In this document: one piece after another, positions 19,704 through 30,463 of the stretch
Position numbering within the stretch: position 1 is the first letter of the stretch
Layout of the letters: each line of letters starts with the position of its first letter
Assembly: GCA_003049485.1 (NCBI GenBank)
Contig: PYST01000227.1
Location: 1 to 63,238 of the forward strand
DNA: 63,238 nt
Source: Ophioceras dolichostomum
Lineage: Eukaryota; Ascomycota; Sordariomycetes; Magnaporthales; Ophioceraceae
Reading direction: 5' to 3'
Position numbers and translations under genes: made by a program
Notes under the pieces: generated by a model
Told to the model about the DNA's origin: nothing
Databases searched by the model: none
What the model saw: only the letters and a program-made list of their open reading frames with translations

Positions 19704-21455
19704 CTATGAACGCGGATCGGTGCTCATCTGTAGCGTGACCTCCCACCTCAAGCTCCCCCCTCGACCGTATCCCTCACCAAGGCGGTTCTGTATCAACCTC
19801 GTTACGCGGCTGCGCAACTGGCTGAGCGCACCGTCGTCGCATCCCTTGGCCACGCAGACCTTCAGGTTCGCCATGCACAGCCCGTAGTGCACCTGCCAGA
19901 ACTGGGCCTCCTCGACGCGCGTGATGTGCGGCTCGGACTCGATCTCTCGCACCACCGCCGACACGCCGTCCTTACCACCAGCAGCAGCAATGACGCCGCT
20001 AACAGCCTTCCCATTAGGTGGCTGCTGCTGCTGCGCGATGCGGCCGCGGTACGACATCAGCAGCATCAGGCCCTGCGCGACGGCCAGGCGCGAGCCCAGC
20101 ACGAACATGCTGACGGCTATGGCGGCGCAGACGAGGCGGTCCAGCCACACGAAGGTGCCGACGGAGAAGAGTGGGAGGAGGAACATGAGGAACGAGAAGA
20201 AGAGGGTGAGGAAGTGGAAGGGGTTCGAGAGGATTCCCGGCAGGATGGACGAGAGGTACGACGGGTACTCGACGCGCATCACCCGGCGGATGCGCCCGTG
20301 GTTCTTGAGCCCGTACGCGCTGATGAGCGTCGCCACTATGGCGGCCAGGCTGGCCGGGTCGACGGCGCCGGCCTCGACGCGGGGGAAGCCGTGGTGGCTG
20401 CTGCCGTCATGGCTATGTCTACCACTACCACCGCCGGGGGACGAATGATGCGAGTGCGGGTGACCGGGGGAGTGGGCGTGCGGGCTCAGGGGTGGGTGGT
20501 GAGGCTCGTGCGACCCCAGCGGCTCGAGCACGTGCTTCAGGTTGTGGCTCAGCAGGTCGAAGCCGCCGAAGACGAGGAAGACCGACATGGCGAAGCCGGC
20601 AAGGACCTCGGCGCGCTGCAGGCCGAACGGGTGGCGGATGCTGCTGCGACGCCATACCTCGAAGTTGCCCAGCACGTCGACGGCCACGCAGATGGCCGCG
20701 GACCCGACGTCGAAGAAGACGAGGTGCGACAGCGCCGTCATGGCCAGGCTGCCCGACGCCGAGAAGAAGACGTATACGGCCACGGCGGCGTGGCAGAGGC
20801 ACCAGTACGCGCGCGCGCGCTGCTCGCGCGAGGTGCTGGCCCAGGCCTCGCGCACGGTGGGGATCGGGAGCGACGCGGGCAGCACGGGCGGCGCGCGCTG
20901 GGGCGGCTCCTGGAAGATCTGGTGCTGCGCCGAGATGCTGCTGTGCTTGTACCGGTGGCCGCGACGCTGTCCGATGTTCTACTTGCTCCCTCTCGGTGTC
21001 AGTAGCGTTTGGTTTCTTTCTTTCTCCCTTCCCCCTTTACAAGTGTCTGAAAGCCATGGTTGATGGTCGGTCTTAGCCTCCTAGGAGTGCCTGCCTCCAA
21101 TCTCACATACCGACTTCACGGGCGACGTAGATATGATTTGTGTCTTGAAGTTGAACGGGTTATGGCCATTGGCGCCGCCGGAGCCCCCGCCGCCGTCCGA
21201 CTGATGTGCATCGTCCGAGGCCATGTCGGGCGGTAGGAGGAAGTTCGGTGAAGGCACGCGAAGTAGGGAGTCGGGGCTCAGGAAGCCGGCCGCATCGGCG
21301 CGGGATATTGGCGGCTTTTTCGTGTGTGGTGCTGCGTCGTCTGTTGTCGTGACGCCTATGTCTATGATGCAGTTGTTGTTGCTGTCGTCATGCGGCTCGA
21401 TTATCAACGGGGGTGAGGGGGTTCTTGGAAGTATGTAAGGATGGCGCTGAGCCAT
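19704..21455 (-). CDS. ZRG17: Zrg17-type cation-diffusion-facilitator zinc transporter subunit
   Basis: Two exons, 21455-21111 and 20978-19704, give 539 residues. The N-terminus has PRTPSPPLIIEP and, just before the intron, NPFNFKTQIISTSPVKS, which continues NIGQRRGHRYKHSSISAQHQIFQEPP after it, a run typical of fungal Zrg17. The CDF core follows: SLAMTALSHLVFFDVGSAAI, RHPFGLQRAEVLAGFAMSVFL, a His-rich cytosolic loop (HEPHHPPLSPHAHSPGHPHSHH) and SLAAIVATLISAYGLKNHGRI. Zinc-transporting CDFs carry HxxxD in TM2 and TM5. The TM5-like segment here lacks it, as expected of the Zrg17 partner that pairs with Msc2/Cis4 in the ER or Golgi rather than transporting zinc by itself (inference). I start at the ATG 21455; the open frame extends upstream only with CTG. 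Confidence 0.85.
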
Positions 21456-22468
21456 GTGCCTCGCGACGACGTGGCTCCCGTGAAAGGGGGGGGGGAGGTT
21501 TGTTGGCGGGCGGTCCAAAAGGAGGCTGTAACTATTATGGGATGGCTTTGTTTGTTTCCCACCAGCCGATGAGGGCAGGTGGTAGCTTTGCCGCGGGCGA
21601 GAATGTTCTTCTGTTTTCAGTCTAGCGCAATCGCCGCAAGGGAGTGGCTCAAGGGGGTAAAACTTTATTGTTTGTCGGACAGCACAGACGCATCTCTTAC
21701 AGAATTGATAGATAGAAATATGTACGTCATCTGCAATGTGTTGAACAAACAGCACACTGGAAACGAACTGCTCGAATTTGAGGCTCTTACAATCGTGAGA
21801 ATACTTTTACGACTGCTGCAAGGTGAGGTGCGTTCGCTGATTTGCTGGGAGGGGTGAGGGGTGTGTTTCCAGCTCCTCACAGCTGAGACATACGTGCCTC
21901 TGCACAGTAAAGCGTGCTGTACCTTATCATGCAGCCCATTGACATTTCTTGACGTTGGGGTGGGCTGCATATTACAGGGGTCACCCCAAAGCACTGACGG
22001 CAGGACACGTGCGCCAACTCGCAGGAGAACCTCTTCTGCTAGCTGATGGAATGGAACAATCCGGTCGGCTGGGTTGGAACTGTTTAATGATCGCCTTGGT
22101 TCCTTGACTTAGAACATACATTCCTTGTCTCCTTAGCCTGATTCCAGGATGCCATGACCGCCTACCGCCATCTTCGCTTCATTTCCAGAAAGGAGACGGC
22201 GCAAAGAAGTCTTCTCGAATGAGCTCAACTACGGACTAGGAGTTTCACGGCGCGCAATGCCGCCACATGCTCCAAACCGGCCGAATGAGCTGAGAAGCCT
22301 GAAAAATATCCATCTGAACCTTCTTGCCGACACGCGCGAAGGGAGCCCGGCCTCTGCACGTACCTCGTAACCTGCAAGGGTCTTGCTTGTCTTGGGGGCC
22401 CTTACTGAAAGTCTAGCCTTTGGGTCTATTTGGTTCATTGGCATGTCACGGTCCCAGTGCTAAGCGCA
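21456..22468. promoter_or_regulatory. Divergent promoter region between ZRG17 and the two-TM gene
   Basis: The 1.0 kb lies between two start codons facing away from each other. I see no confident zinc-response element or TATA box. Frames inside are short and unsupported. Confidence 0.5.
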
Positions 22469-23908
22469 ATGGACCCTATTCAAACATCAAAACACTCGGC
22501 TGCTGCTGGCCTGCCGCCGCCACAGCCGCCCGGCAGCTCATCGTCTTCCGGTTCGGGTGGCGGGCACAGGCGCAGCGCGCTCGGGACGAGTAGCCTCTTG
22601 TCTCGAATCTCGGCCCCTTTTGTGAGGAGTAGCGGAGGCCCAGACCACTACTCGCAGCAACAACATCACATGGAAAACGGCGTGGACTTCGACCACTCCG
22701 CGTCGAACCACAGCAGCCACCACGCTGGTGCTGCCGATGGTGTTGGTGCATCGTCGTCTTCAGCACAGTCACCGTCATCATCCTCCTCGCCATCAACGTC
22801 ACGACTCAACAACGCCCTCGCCAACGCGCTGAGCCAGCAGAAGACACGCCGTAGGAGGGGCTCACTGCGCAAAGTCGCGCTTCTGGGGCGCGGGGCTCAG
22901 CGTGAGAAGCGCGAGGCCAAGAATCTCAATATTGAGTCGCACGACAGCATCATGCCGTCTGGTTCCTCGGAACCCTTCGACGGCGGCTGGAGGTCACAGG
23001 CCTCGGTGGTATCGGGACCCTCCCACTCCTCCTCCTCCTGGGTTGCTAGTGGTGCTACCCGCCAGGAGACTTCCCGCTACGACGGCCTCGGCATATCCGC
23101 CGACGCCGACGATACACCCCGGCCGTCCATGGACGGATTCGCACGCAGACATCAACCACAGTATCAATATCAACAACATCCTCCTCCCCCATCATACGCC
23201 TCACCAAAAACCCCGACATCAGTCCAACCAATAGACATCGCACACAACTCAACTACCACCCCAAACATTCTTTTCTCCGGGGACGGCGTGGCGGCCAGCC
23301 CCACCACCACGTACTCCACCACAACGGACGACGAGGACGCCCTGCACATCGCCCACAGCAGCAGCCGACCGCCCCTCAACGCCCTCAACGCCCCAGTCAG
23401 ACCACCCTCATCCGCCTCCGGTTCGGAGTCCTACTTCGGCTCCGGCCCCAAAACCGCCAGCGGCGGCGGCAGCGGCAGCGGTGGCGCCTCACTCTCGGTC
23501 TCGCGCCTCCCCCTCCAGCGCCGCCGGTCCGTGCAGCGCGCCAAGTCGCCCCTTGCGCTCACCAGCCTCGCGGCGCTGTCGGCGGTGCCGCCGCACGCGC
23601 AGGGCGTCGTCGGGGACCCGGGGGACTGGGACTACTCCGAGACGGAGTGGTGGGGGTGGGTCGTGCTGCTCGTGACGTGGTTCGTGTTCGTCACGGGCAT
23701 GGGCTCGTGCTTCGGCGTGTGGAGCTGGGCATGGGACGTCGGCACCACGCCTTACGCGCCGCCCGAGCTCGAGGACGACCCGACGCTGCCCATCGTCGGG
23801 TACTACCCCGCGCTGATCATCCTGACGTGCGTGATGGCCTGGGTTTGGGTCGTCATCGCGTGGGTGGGGATGAAGTATTTTAGGCATGCGAAGATTAGTG
23901 GTGACTGA
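22469..23908 (+). CDS. Conserved-looking fungal membrane protein, two C-terminal TM helices, function unknown
   Basis: This single-exon frame has 479 codons from the ATG at 22469; the frame extends 13 codons upstream but only to TTG. The first 370 residues are low-complexity (Ser/Gly/His/Pro-rich, basic patches RRRRGSLRK and LQRRRSVQRAKS). The C-terminal 100 residues hold an aromatic segment (WDYSETEWWGWVVLLVTWFVFVTG), a loop (AWDVGTTPYAPPELEDDPTLPIVGYYP) and a second hydrophobic helix (LIILTCVMAWVWVVIAWVG), ending KYFRHAKISGD. Two helices around a YYP motif weakly recall the PIG-P fold of GPI-GlcNAc transferase, but I would not assign it. Strong contrast between the disordered N-part and the well-composed C-part suggests that the membrane domain is the conserved unit. 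Confidence 0.75.
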   Translation: MDPIQTSKHSAAAGLPPPQPPGSSSSSGSGGGHRRSALGTSSLLSRISAPFVRSSGGPDHYSQQQHHMENGVDFDHSASNHSSHHAGAADGVGASSSSAQSPSSSSSPSTSRLNNALANALSQQKTRRRRGSLRKVALLGRGAQREKREAKNLNIESHDSIMPSGSSEPFDGGWRSQASVVSGPSHSSSSWVASGATRQETSRYDGLGISADADDTPRPSMDGFARRHQPQYQYQQHPPPPSYASPKTPTSVQPIDIAHNSTTTPNILFSGDGVAASPTTTYSTTTDDEDALHIAHSSSRPPLNALNAPVRPPSSASGSESYFGSGPKTASGGGSGSGGASLSVSRLPLQRRRSVQRAKSPLALTSLAALSAVPPHAQGVVGDPGDWDYSETEWWGWVVLLVTWFVFVTGMGSCFGVWSWAWDVGTTPYAPPELEDDPTLPIVGYYPALIILTCVMAWVWVVIAWVGMKYFRHAKISGD

Positions 23909-26900
23909 CGACTAGACGAGAACTATACGAGACGGGATTACTTCGTTTGTGATTGATGTACGTTTTTGTAATGACAGGAATGATATATCTTAGCGTTTTC
24001 TATATATTTTTGTACATATCAGGGGAGAGCCAGCCAGGTTTTCGTACCCGCCTCTTTTTTGCTGGTATGTAGTAGGTGCTGGGCCATCCCGGATGAATAT
24101 ATTATCTTGGACAGCGGCCCACATGGCTGTCTACATGGATGGCAACTCCGTATTCCGTCATACCTTCTAGTAGTGCCTTACCGGGTAGGTGCTCATCGTC
24201 CAAGTGGTTAGGTGGTTGAGGTTGCGTATAAGAAGTCGTTTGATCTATCTCTTCAAGAGGGGGTGGTCCGCACTTGGGCCACAAACACATAGTTACACCG
24301 GACTAACCGGATTGCGCTGGCCGGTGATCGGCACGAACAATAAACATTCATGGTTATTTTTTCCTTTATTTCAGCTTGATGAGGCTCAACTCCCAGGGAC
24401 AGTAAGCTCCCGCCGCCGTCGGAGGTGATGCGCCACCACAAAGAGCATTGTTTGTTCTGGTGTGTATCTCAAAAGCGTCCGCAAGCCAACCAACAGCAAG
24501 CTCAAGCTCAACCTGATACAGCCCTGGCCGGGTCGGCAAGGTGGGCTGGCGAGGCCTCTGATTGGGCCAACACGGATTGGCTTGGAAGTCGTGGTACAGG
24601 TAGGAAGCGCCTCCCCCAGAAATCAGGGGAGCGCTAGTGGTCGAAAAGGGTCAAGTCTGGTGTGTCCGAATTTAGCAGCGCGTGAATCGCACACTCGTCA
24701 TTGCTCATCCCAGCCGCCACTGCGCGCTGGGTCTCCGTCTTCTCTGCATTTTCCTTGGTCTGCTTAGCGCCCCTGCAGAGTGATGTCCAGCTGAGTGTGG
24801 CGGTATAGTCGCCTTCACATCCGCATTGGGGCGAATGTGAGTTTTGTTTTGCCATTACCATTTTTGCGCTTCTTTTTCTCTTGTCATCATTCCCACCTTT
24901 CTCCTGCGAGATCTTTATCGCACCAGTGATGCGGTTCGCAGTAGGTTGGGATGTGGGTTCGCATGCTGCTTGCGCTAGCAGATGTGCGGCCTGTGCTGCG
25001 CTGCAGCCGCGCATCTTAGTGCGTGCGTGCTGGGCGGCGCCTGCGCTTTACGAATGCCTGCTTGTGGCACCCAACACACAGAAAAGCAAGCAGCAGCCAG
25101 CCAGTGCGCTCCCGCTTCTCCCGCCGCCTACTGCATTGCACGCCGCATAGCGGTAAGCGGTAAGGCAGCAGGAGGGAGGACACAAGCGTAGAGGAAAAAG
25201 CAGAAAAAGCATAGGGACCGGACCCCGAATCCCAGCTGAATGGACGGGTTGCGTAGTACAAATTAGATCCCATCTAAGATCTGGTGGATTGATGCCACGG
25301 ATAAGGGGTGATAAGGAGTAAAGCAGAATTGCACTTTCGATCGCCCCGGTCATGATTCACGTGAGAGGCTGCTTCTCTGTGATGTGGTTTTAACTATTGC
25401 ATTTCGATGCTATCAGGGCCGACAGTGTTGATGAGCCTGCTCATTCTGCACTAGTGAGTATGAACGAAGCTGATATGGAGACCTGAATGAGCTGCGCCTT
25501 TTTTTTTCTAGAAGGGTCGAAATATCATTTCGAGGCTCGTCATTCTCAGCTTCTTCCCTTTCATCTCTCTGTCAACCCCTCCATTTCTCGAGGCCCGAGG
25601 GTAACCCTACACACCCGTTCACCGTCCTCCGATTTCAAAGATGGGATGCCCCACCCCTGGATTGGCCCGAAAGAAGGTGCCGCCAGTTGGTTGTCAGGCC
25701 AAGACAACCCCAAGACGTGGTGGGTTTTGGAGAATCGGTAGGGGGCCGGGGGCAAGAAGTTGAGGAGCACAATGGCACGCCGCACGCCAGAGATCAGAGA
25801 TAAAAAAAAAAAACGGCAGGTATCAACCTAACGAAAGGAGAGGGTGGGGACTACCTGTGAAGAAAGACGCAATGAGAGGAGGCGGCGGCGAAATTCTGCA
25901 AAGCGTTTTGGCATTCAATGCTTTGCATTATGGATGGTGGGGAGGGGATGAGGGGAAAGACGTCGAGAAAAAAAAAGAGCGCGCCTGAGCTGCTCCGAAC
26001 CTCCTCTTTCGGAGGACGCGCAAGGAATACGGCAGCAGGGAAGATGAGGAGGCATGATACGCACGAACCTACAACCCGGGATGGATAAATACCATAGCAC
26101 ACAAGAAGATGAGATCTTGATGCGCTTGCGAAGCGTTTCTTGCTTTGCAGCGTGACCTCCTGAGCAAGCCCCCATCAAAGCATTCTGATCGAAACGAGCA
26201 CCAGACCAGCTCATCCGGGAGGCGGCGCTGACTACGCCGACACTACCACTGAAAACAGCTCGGGGCCGGGGACTACGGGAAATGGGATGGGCTTGGCTCT
26301 TGGCTGACCTCTTCTCCTCAAGCCTGCCTGATTACAACGAATAATACGTCGAGGACGGCGCTGGCGATAGCTCGATCCAGCCCCCCGAATCGGACCACGC
26401 CGTAGAACGAAATCAAGCGACTAGACAAGGGGAGAGCTAGGGAAGACTAGGGGGAAGAACGTGAGCATTCTACGACAATGGGTTCGCTTGTTGCGTTGGC
26501 AGACAGTGCGGTGCAGAGCAGCGCAGTGCAGAAGGACAGACAGCCCTAAGACCCTCTTTGCTTGCCTCTTTCATGCTGCCTCTTGCATCTTGCCGACTTT
26601 CCGCATCTCGTGCGTTCGTGCGTGCAGCTGCTGAGAGCGGAGAGCGGAGAGGTTGGAGGCCAAGTGGGATGGTTGCAGCGAGTGGCTCTGCCTCCTGGTA
26701 ACATGCCGCCGGATTGGGTGGACCCACGAGCTATGCTGAACATATTGGAAGAAAAGGCGGCGGCGAAAAAGAGCAGGACCCTTTTTTCCTCCTTCGATCG
26801 GCCATCCATCCATCCAATTGTGGCCGGTGCAAATGGCGTGTTGGGGAGAGGGCCGCCCCCAGCCCGAGTGGCGGTCCAGAGTCCAGACTCTCTGCTGGGC

Positions 26901-28552
26901 AGAAAAAGGGGAAGAAAACCGAGAAGAACAGAGTTGAGGGGGAAAAAACGGTCTTCCGCATGTTTCAAAAATAAGGGTCTGAAAAGGCGAGAACGGAAAC
27001 CGTCGAGAAAATTTCCTCGGGCCTCATTAACATGGTCTTCCCGGCGGCCGGCGATGTTCAACATCAGTGAATCCGGAGAGAAAAAATACCTTCCCCGCCG
27101 CCACCTCACGGCTCACGGCTCACGGGCAGGCAATCATATTTAGTAGGCACTGGGGTTGTAGGGTTGATGCCTCGGTCTGAGACTGGTGTGAGGCACCTTG
27201 CTGTGCTGGCTCACGTTGATGATGGGAGGAGGATGGTTTACAGAGGAGCGGCCGTCTTGGTGCCACCGCCTCAGAATCCGAAACAGTAGAGGTCGATAGC
27301 AAGGCACCTGCCCCCCAACGCTGGCCAGGTGGCGCCGACCAGTAGAAGCCACTAGAAACCAGTGAAGCTTGCCGGCGATCCCCTTGTCTGGGCTGTCTGG
27401 GTACCCCTTAGCGCACCCCGGGCCTGTACCGCGCTAACACGCCGCACGATTCCATCCGATGAATGTTCAGTGGTGAGCCAGTGTGAGCCAGCTCGACCAG
27501 CCAGCAATTTGTGCAGGTTGGCCGCGCCTGCCCACGCAAAATATTCAAGCCGGTACGGTTGTGGAGAGGCCTGTGACCTTAAATCCGCCACCCGTCAGAC
27601 GCCTGCCACCACCCACCCAGGCTGCTGCTCACACACCCACACTGGGCGAACTGCGTCAGGTCGAGCCAAGCAAGGACGGGGAACCGAAAATCCTCCTCGC
27701 GAGCTTTGCCAACCTCTACACACTCACACTCGTTTTTTCTTCTTCCTTTCTCTCTGAAGAAAACGATGGATCGGGCCATCACCGATATGCTCAGTTGACT
27801 GTCCTTTCCCTCCTCTCCCTCCCAAGAAGGACGAAAGGACGCTCTCTGCACCAATTTCGACTTGTCGACGACGGCGTGCTCCCGCGCTCCATCGTCCCTC
27901 CCTGTTAGAACCACCCCGATTTTTCCGACCCAGTCCCTCAACTGTGGTCTGTGGTGCACCGCGTGCCGCCGTGGACTCAACGCACCTCACATACATCGAA
28001 GGCGTTTGGAAAAGGACTTGCTCATCTTGTCCCGACATCCAAATTCTAAACATTGCGGCAGCTGAGAGCTGCTACCCATCATCGACGTCGATCGTGAACG
28101 CTACCTGCGTGTGTGGTCTCCGAATTGGCGCCTTTGGTGGCTTGACTGACACCGACATTTTCTCACTGCACCATCTGGGGCCAAGAAGGACCGGAGAGGA
28201 AGGAAGAAGCATTGAGAGGAGCAACTAGCCTCCGACCCCAAACTCGCACGCAATCGACAACTCCCCGGGTCAAATTTCATTCATTGCATTAATTCATCGC
28301 ATTAATCTCGAAAGTCCACGATTTCTTACCGACTCCGACTATTCCAACAACAATCCATTCCTCCCACCCGTTCCCATCAGGTCCGCCTCTCCGCCTGTCG
28401 GCACCCGACTCACTCCCACCCTCGACGAGTCGACTGCCGTCTCCCGCATTGAGCCCGCCGTCATCCACCATCCGCCATCCGCCAGCCATCCTCGTGGAGA
28501 GGAGGAGAAATATTTTCGTTTCTTCGCTGCGGAAGCTTGACTCGCCGTCGCA
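23909..28552. other. 4.6-kb stretch without a supported gene; includes the MUB1 promoter and leader
   Basis: No frame in 24000-27600 has a domain or convincing splicing. From about 27700 to 28552 the plus strand becomes C/T-rich and holds several upstream ATGs with short frames, e.g. near 27862 and 27944, as in long leaders of fungal regulatory genes. At 28280-28305 a 13-bp unit (TTCATTGCATTAA) is repeated directly with one mismatch. Confidence 0.5.
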
Positions 28553-30463
28553 ATGAGGGAAGTCAACTTCAGCATCCCCAACGTCAATAAGGCGTCGGTG
28601 GGCATCACCACCGCGCTGTACGATCGTCGGGCACTCGACTGCACATCCACGCTGCCACTCATCAACTCGCTCAACTACCTGGCATACCTCACCACGTCCT
28701 CCGCCCGCATCCGCGACATCCTTACCGTCGATGGAGGCATCGAGAGGCTGGTGTGCATATTGAAGCAGGGTCGGAGCAAAGACATGATGGACATGTGGAA
28801 ATGGAACCTGGCGTTCCAATGTGTCGTCAACATCGGCGTGCGAGGGACCGAGACGGTCCGTACACGAGTGGTGGAAGCCGACATGGTCCCCGTCATCGCC
28901 ACCATACTGGATAACTACATCCAAGTCGTCGAGAAGTGCCGTGAAAAACAGGAGGAGCACAAGAAGCAGCTGCAGGAACAGCACGGTCGCCACCGTGAGC
29001 ACCGGACCAAGTCATCCGGCTTTGCCAACCGCGCAGGCCGGGCCGACGTCGATCAGACTCGGTCATCCAGGAGACAGGCGCCTCCACCGTCGATTGATGT
29101 CTCTGCTGCTACTTTTGCGAGCACGACGACGACGACGGTTGAGCAGTCCAACCCTGACGGCACACCCACCATCGCTCAGCTCCCCTCAGCCACCCCTTCA
29201 GACCGCAGCCAATTTTCGCTGCACCGCCCTTCTTCGCACCACCATCATCACCACCACCACCATCGTGCCCAAGACCAGCGGCTTGGCCTTGCCTCGCCGT
29301 CGCGGCCGGGCCTACAGCCTCTTGTTGCCGCTAGCAATACCGCCTCTTCGTCCTCGTTAGATTCTGCCGATGGCTTGTTCAGGCCAGTTCGCGAGGTCGA
29401 CAGGCTTGCGTCGATGATGCCATTTGGCCACGCCTCCGCGTCATCGCAGCCTGCATCGCCGACGACTCCCCTTCCTCCTCCGCAGATTCGGTCTCCGACG
29501 GTCAGGCCAGCCTCGATGCTCGCCCCGACCGCTCGGTCCAGGCGGCGACCGTCAATTCGGCACCAGAACTCGACAGGTGACTCGGACGACATGAATGCAG
29601 ACAGCCTTCCTTCTGACGAGGCCCCCGATGCCGAAATGTCCGGTACTGCCGAGGCGACCGTCGACATCCAGGACATCACCATGGATGAGGGCGATAGCAT
29701 TCTTACCGGCGCGGCCATCGAGCTGACCACGCCGACCGTCTCGGAGACGCAAGAGGCTGGGACGTTCAACATTACTCATCGCGGGCCGCCGATGGACGGC
29801 AGCATCATCACCACGACCACCGCCGCGCCGGTGCCGGCGGTCGGTCTTTCGCCGAACCGCCCCACCATGATGACGCCGCCGCAGACAATGCCGACTACTA
29901 CCGTGCCCCGCTACCTGCTTGACCGGCAGTTCGCGCCGAACCCCCAAATGCTCGCGGCCATGCCCCGCGAGGAGGACGTGCTCATGTCGCTGCAGCTGCT
30001 CGCCTACGTCTCCAAGTACTGCAACCTGCGGTCGTACTTCCAAAAGAGCCACCTCGTGCCCCGGCTCAAGATCGGCAAGGAGATCCAGCTGCTCGACGGC
30101 GGCCAGGACGCGGCGACGCTGGAGTCGCCGCTGAGCTTCGACGACGACGAGGAGGAGTTCGAGGAGGAGTACCTGCTGCCCAACGACCTGAACATCTTCC
30201 CCCTGGTCGAGAAGTTCACGGTGCGGTACCACTCGACCGACATGCAGTACTGGGCCGGCGTCGTCATGCGCAACCTGTGCCGCAAGGACGACACCCGCGG
30301 CGGGATCCGGCAGTGCGCCTACTACCAATGCGGCAAGTGGGAGGAGTTCACGCGCCAGTTCGCCAAGTGCCGCCGATGCCGCCGGACCAAGTACTGCAGC
30401 AAGGAGTGCCAGAAGAGCGCGTGGGCCTTCCACCGCCACTGGTGCGTTGCCGCCACCCAATGA
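28553..30463 (+). CDS. MUB1: Mub1/SamB-type MYND-finger protein
   Basis: This intronless frame of 636 codons starts at the ATG 28553. Residues 1-140 (MREVNFSIPNVNKASVGITTALYDRRALD, then armadillo-like helices SLNYLAYLTTSSARIRDIL and WKWNLAFQCVVNIGVRGTE) are the typical Mub1/SamB N-terminus. A long Ser/Thr/Pro-rich centre with a seven-to-eight-His run is disordered. A second conserved block (EEDVLMSLQLLAYVSKYCNLRSYFQ..) and NIFPLVEKFTVRYHSTDMQYWAGVVMRNLCRKDD follow. The C-terminal MYND finger reads CAYYQCGKWEEF..AKCRRCRRTKYCSKECQ..WAFHRHWC. In yeast, Mub1 partners the Ubr2 ubiquitin ligase to degrade Rpn4; in Aspergillus, samB affects morphogenesis and timing of sporulation. The same role is inferred here. 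Confidence 0.93.
   Translation: MREVNFSIPNVNKASVGITTALYDRRALDCTSTLPLINSLNYLAYLTTSSARIRDILTVDGGIERLVCILKQGRSKDMMDMWKWNLAFQCVVNIGVRGTETVRTRVVEADMVPVIATILDNYIQVVEKCREKQEEHKKQLQEQHGRHREHRTKSSGFANRAGRADVDQTRSSRRQAPPPSIDVSAATFASTTTTTVEQSNPDGTPTIAQLPSATPSDRSQFSLHRPSSHHHHHHHHHRAQDQRLGLASPSRPGLQPLVAASNTASSSSLDSADGLFRPVREVDRLASMMPFGHASASSQPASPTTPLPPPQIRSPTVRPASMLAPTARSRRRPSIRHQNSTGDSDDMNADSLPSDEAPDAEMSGTAEATVDIQDITMDEGDSILTGAAIELTTPTVSETQEAGTFNITHRGPPMDGSIITTTTAAPVPAVGLSPNRPTMMTPPQTMPTTTVPRYLLDRQFAPNPQMLAAMPREEDVLMSLQLLAYVSKYCNLRSYFQKSHLVPRLKIGKEIQLLDGGQDAATLESPLSFDDDEEEFEEEYLLPNDLNIFPLVEKFTVRYHSTDMQYWAGVVMRNLCRKDDTRGGIRQCAYYQCGKWEEFTRQFAKCRRCRRTKYCSKECQKSAWAFHRHWCVAATQ

Noticed and set aside
19887..21005. 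372-codon plus-strand frame over ZRG17
   Set aside because: Antisense shadow; composition (Arg/Glu/Asp/Val/Ala) is typical of shifted GC-rich codons.
26562..27143. 193-codon plus-strand frame and 187-codon minus-strand frame in the same place
   Set aside because: Two overlapping antiparallel frames without domains, splice partners or coding bias; I cannot prefer either.
29552..30460. 302-codon minus-strand frame
   Set aside because: Antisense of the MUB1 3' half including the MYND finger.
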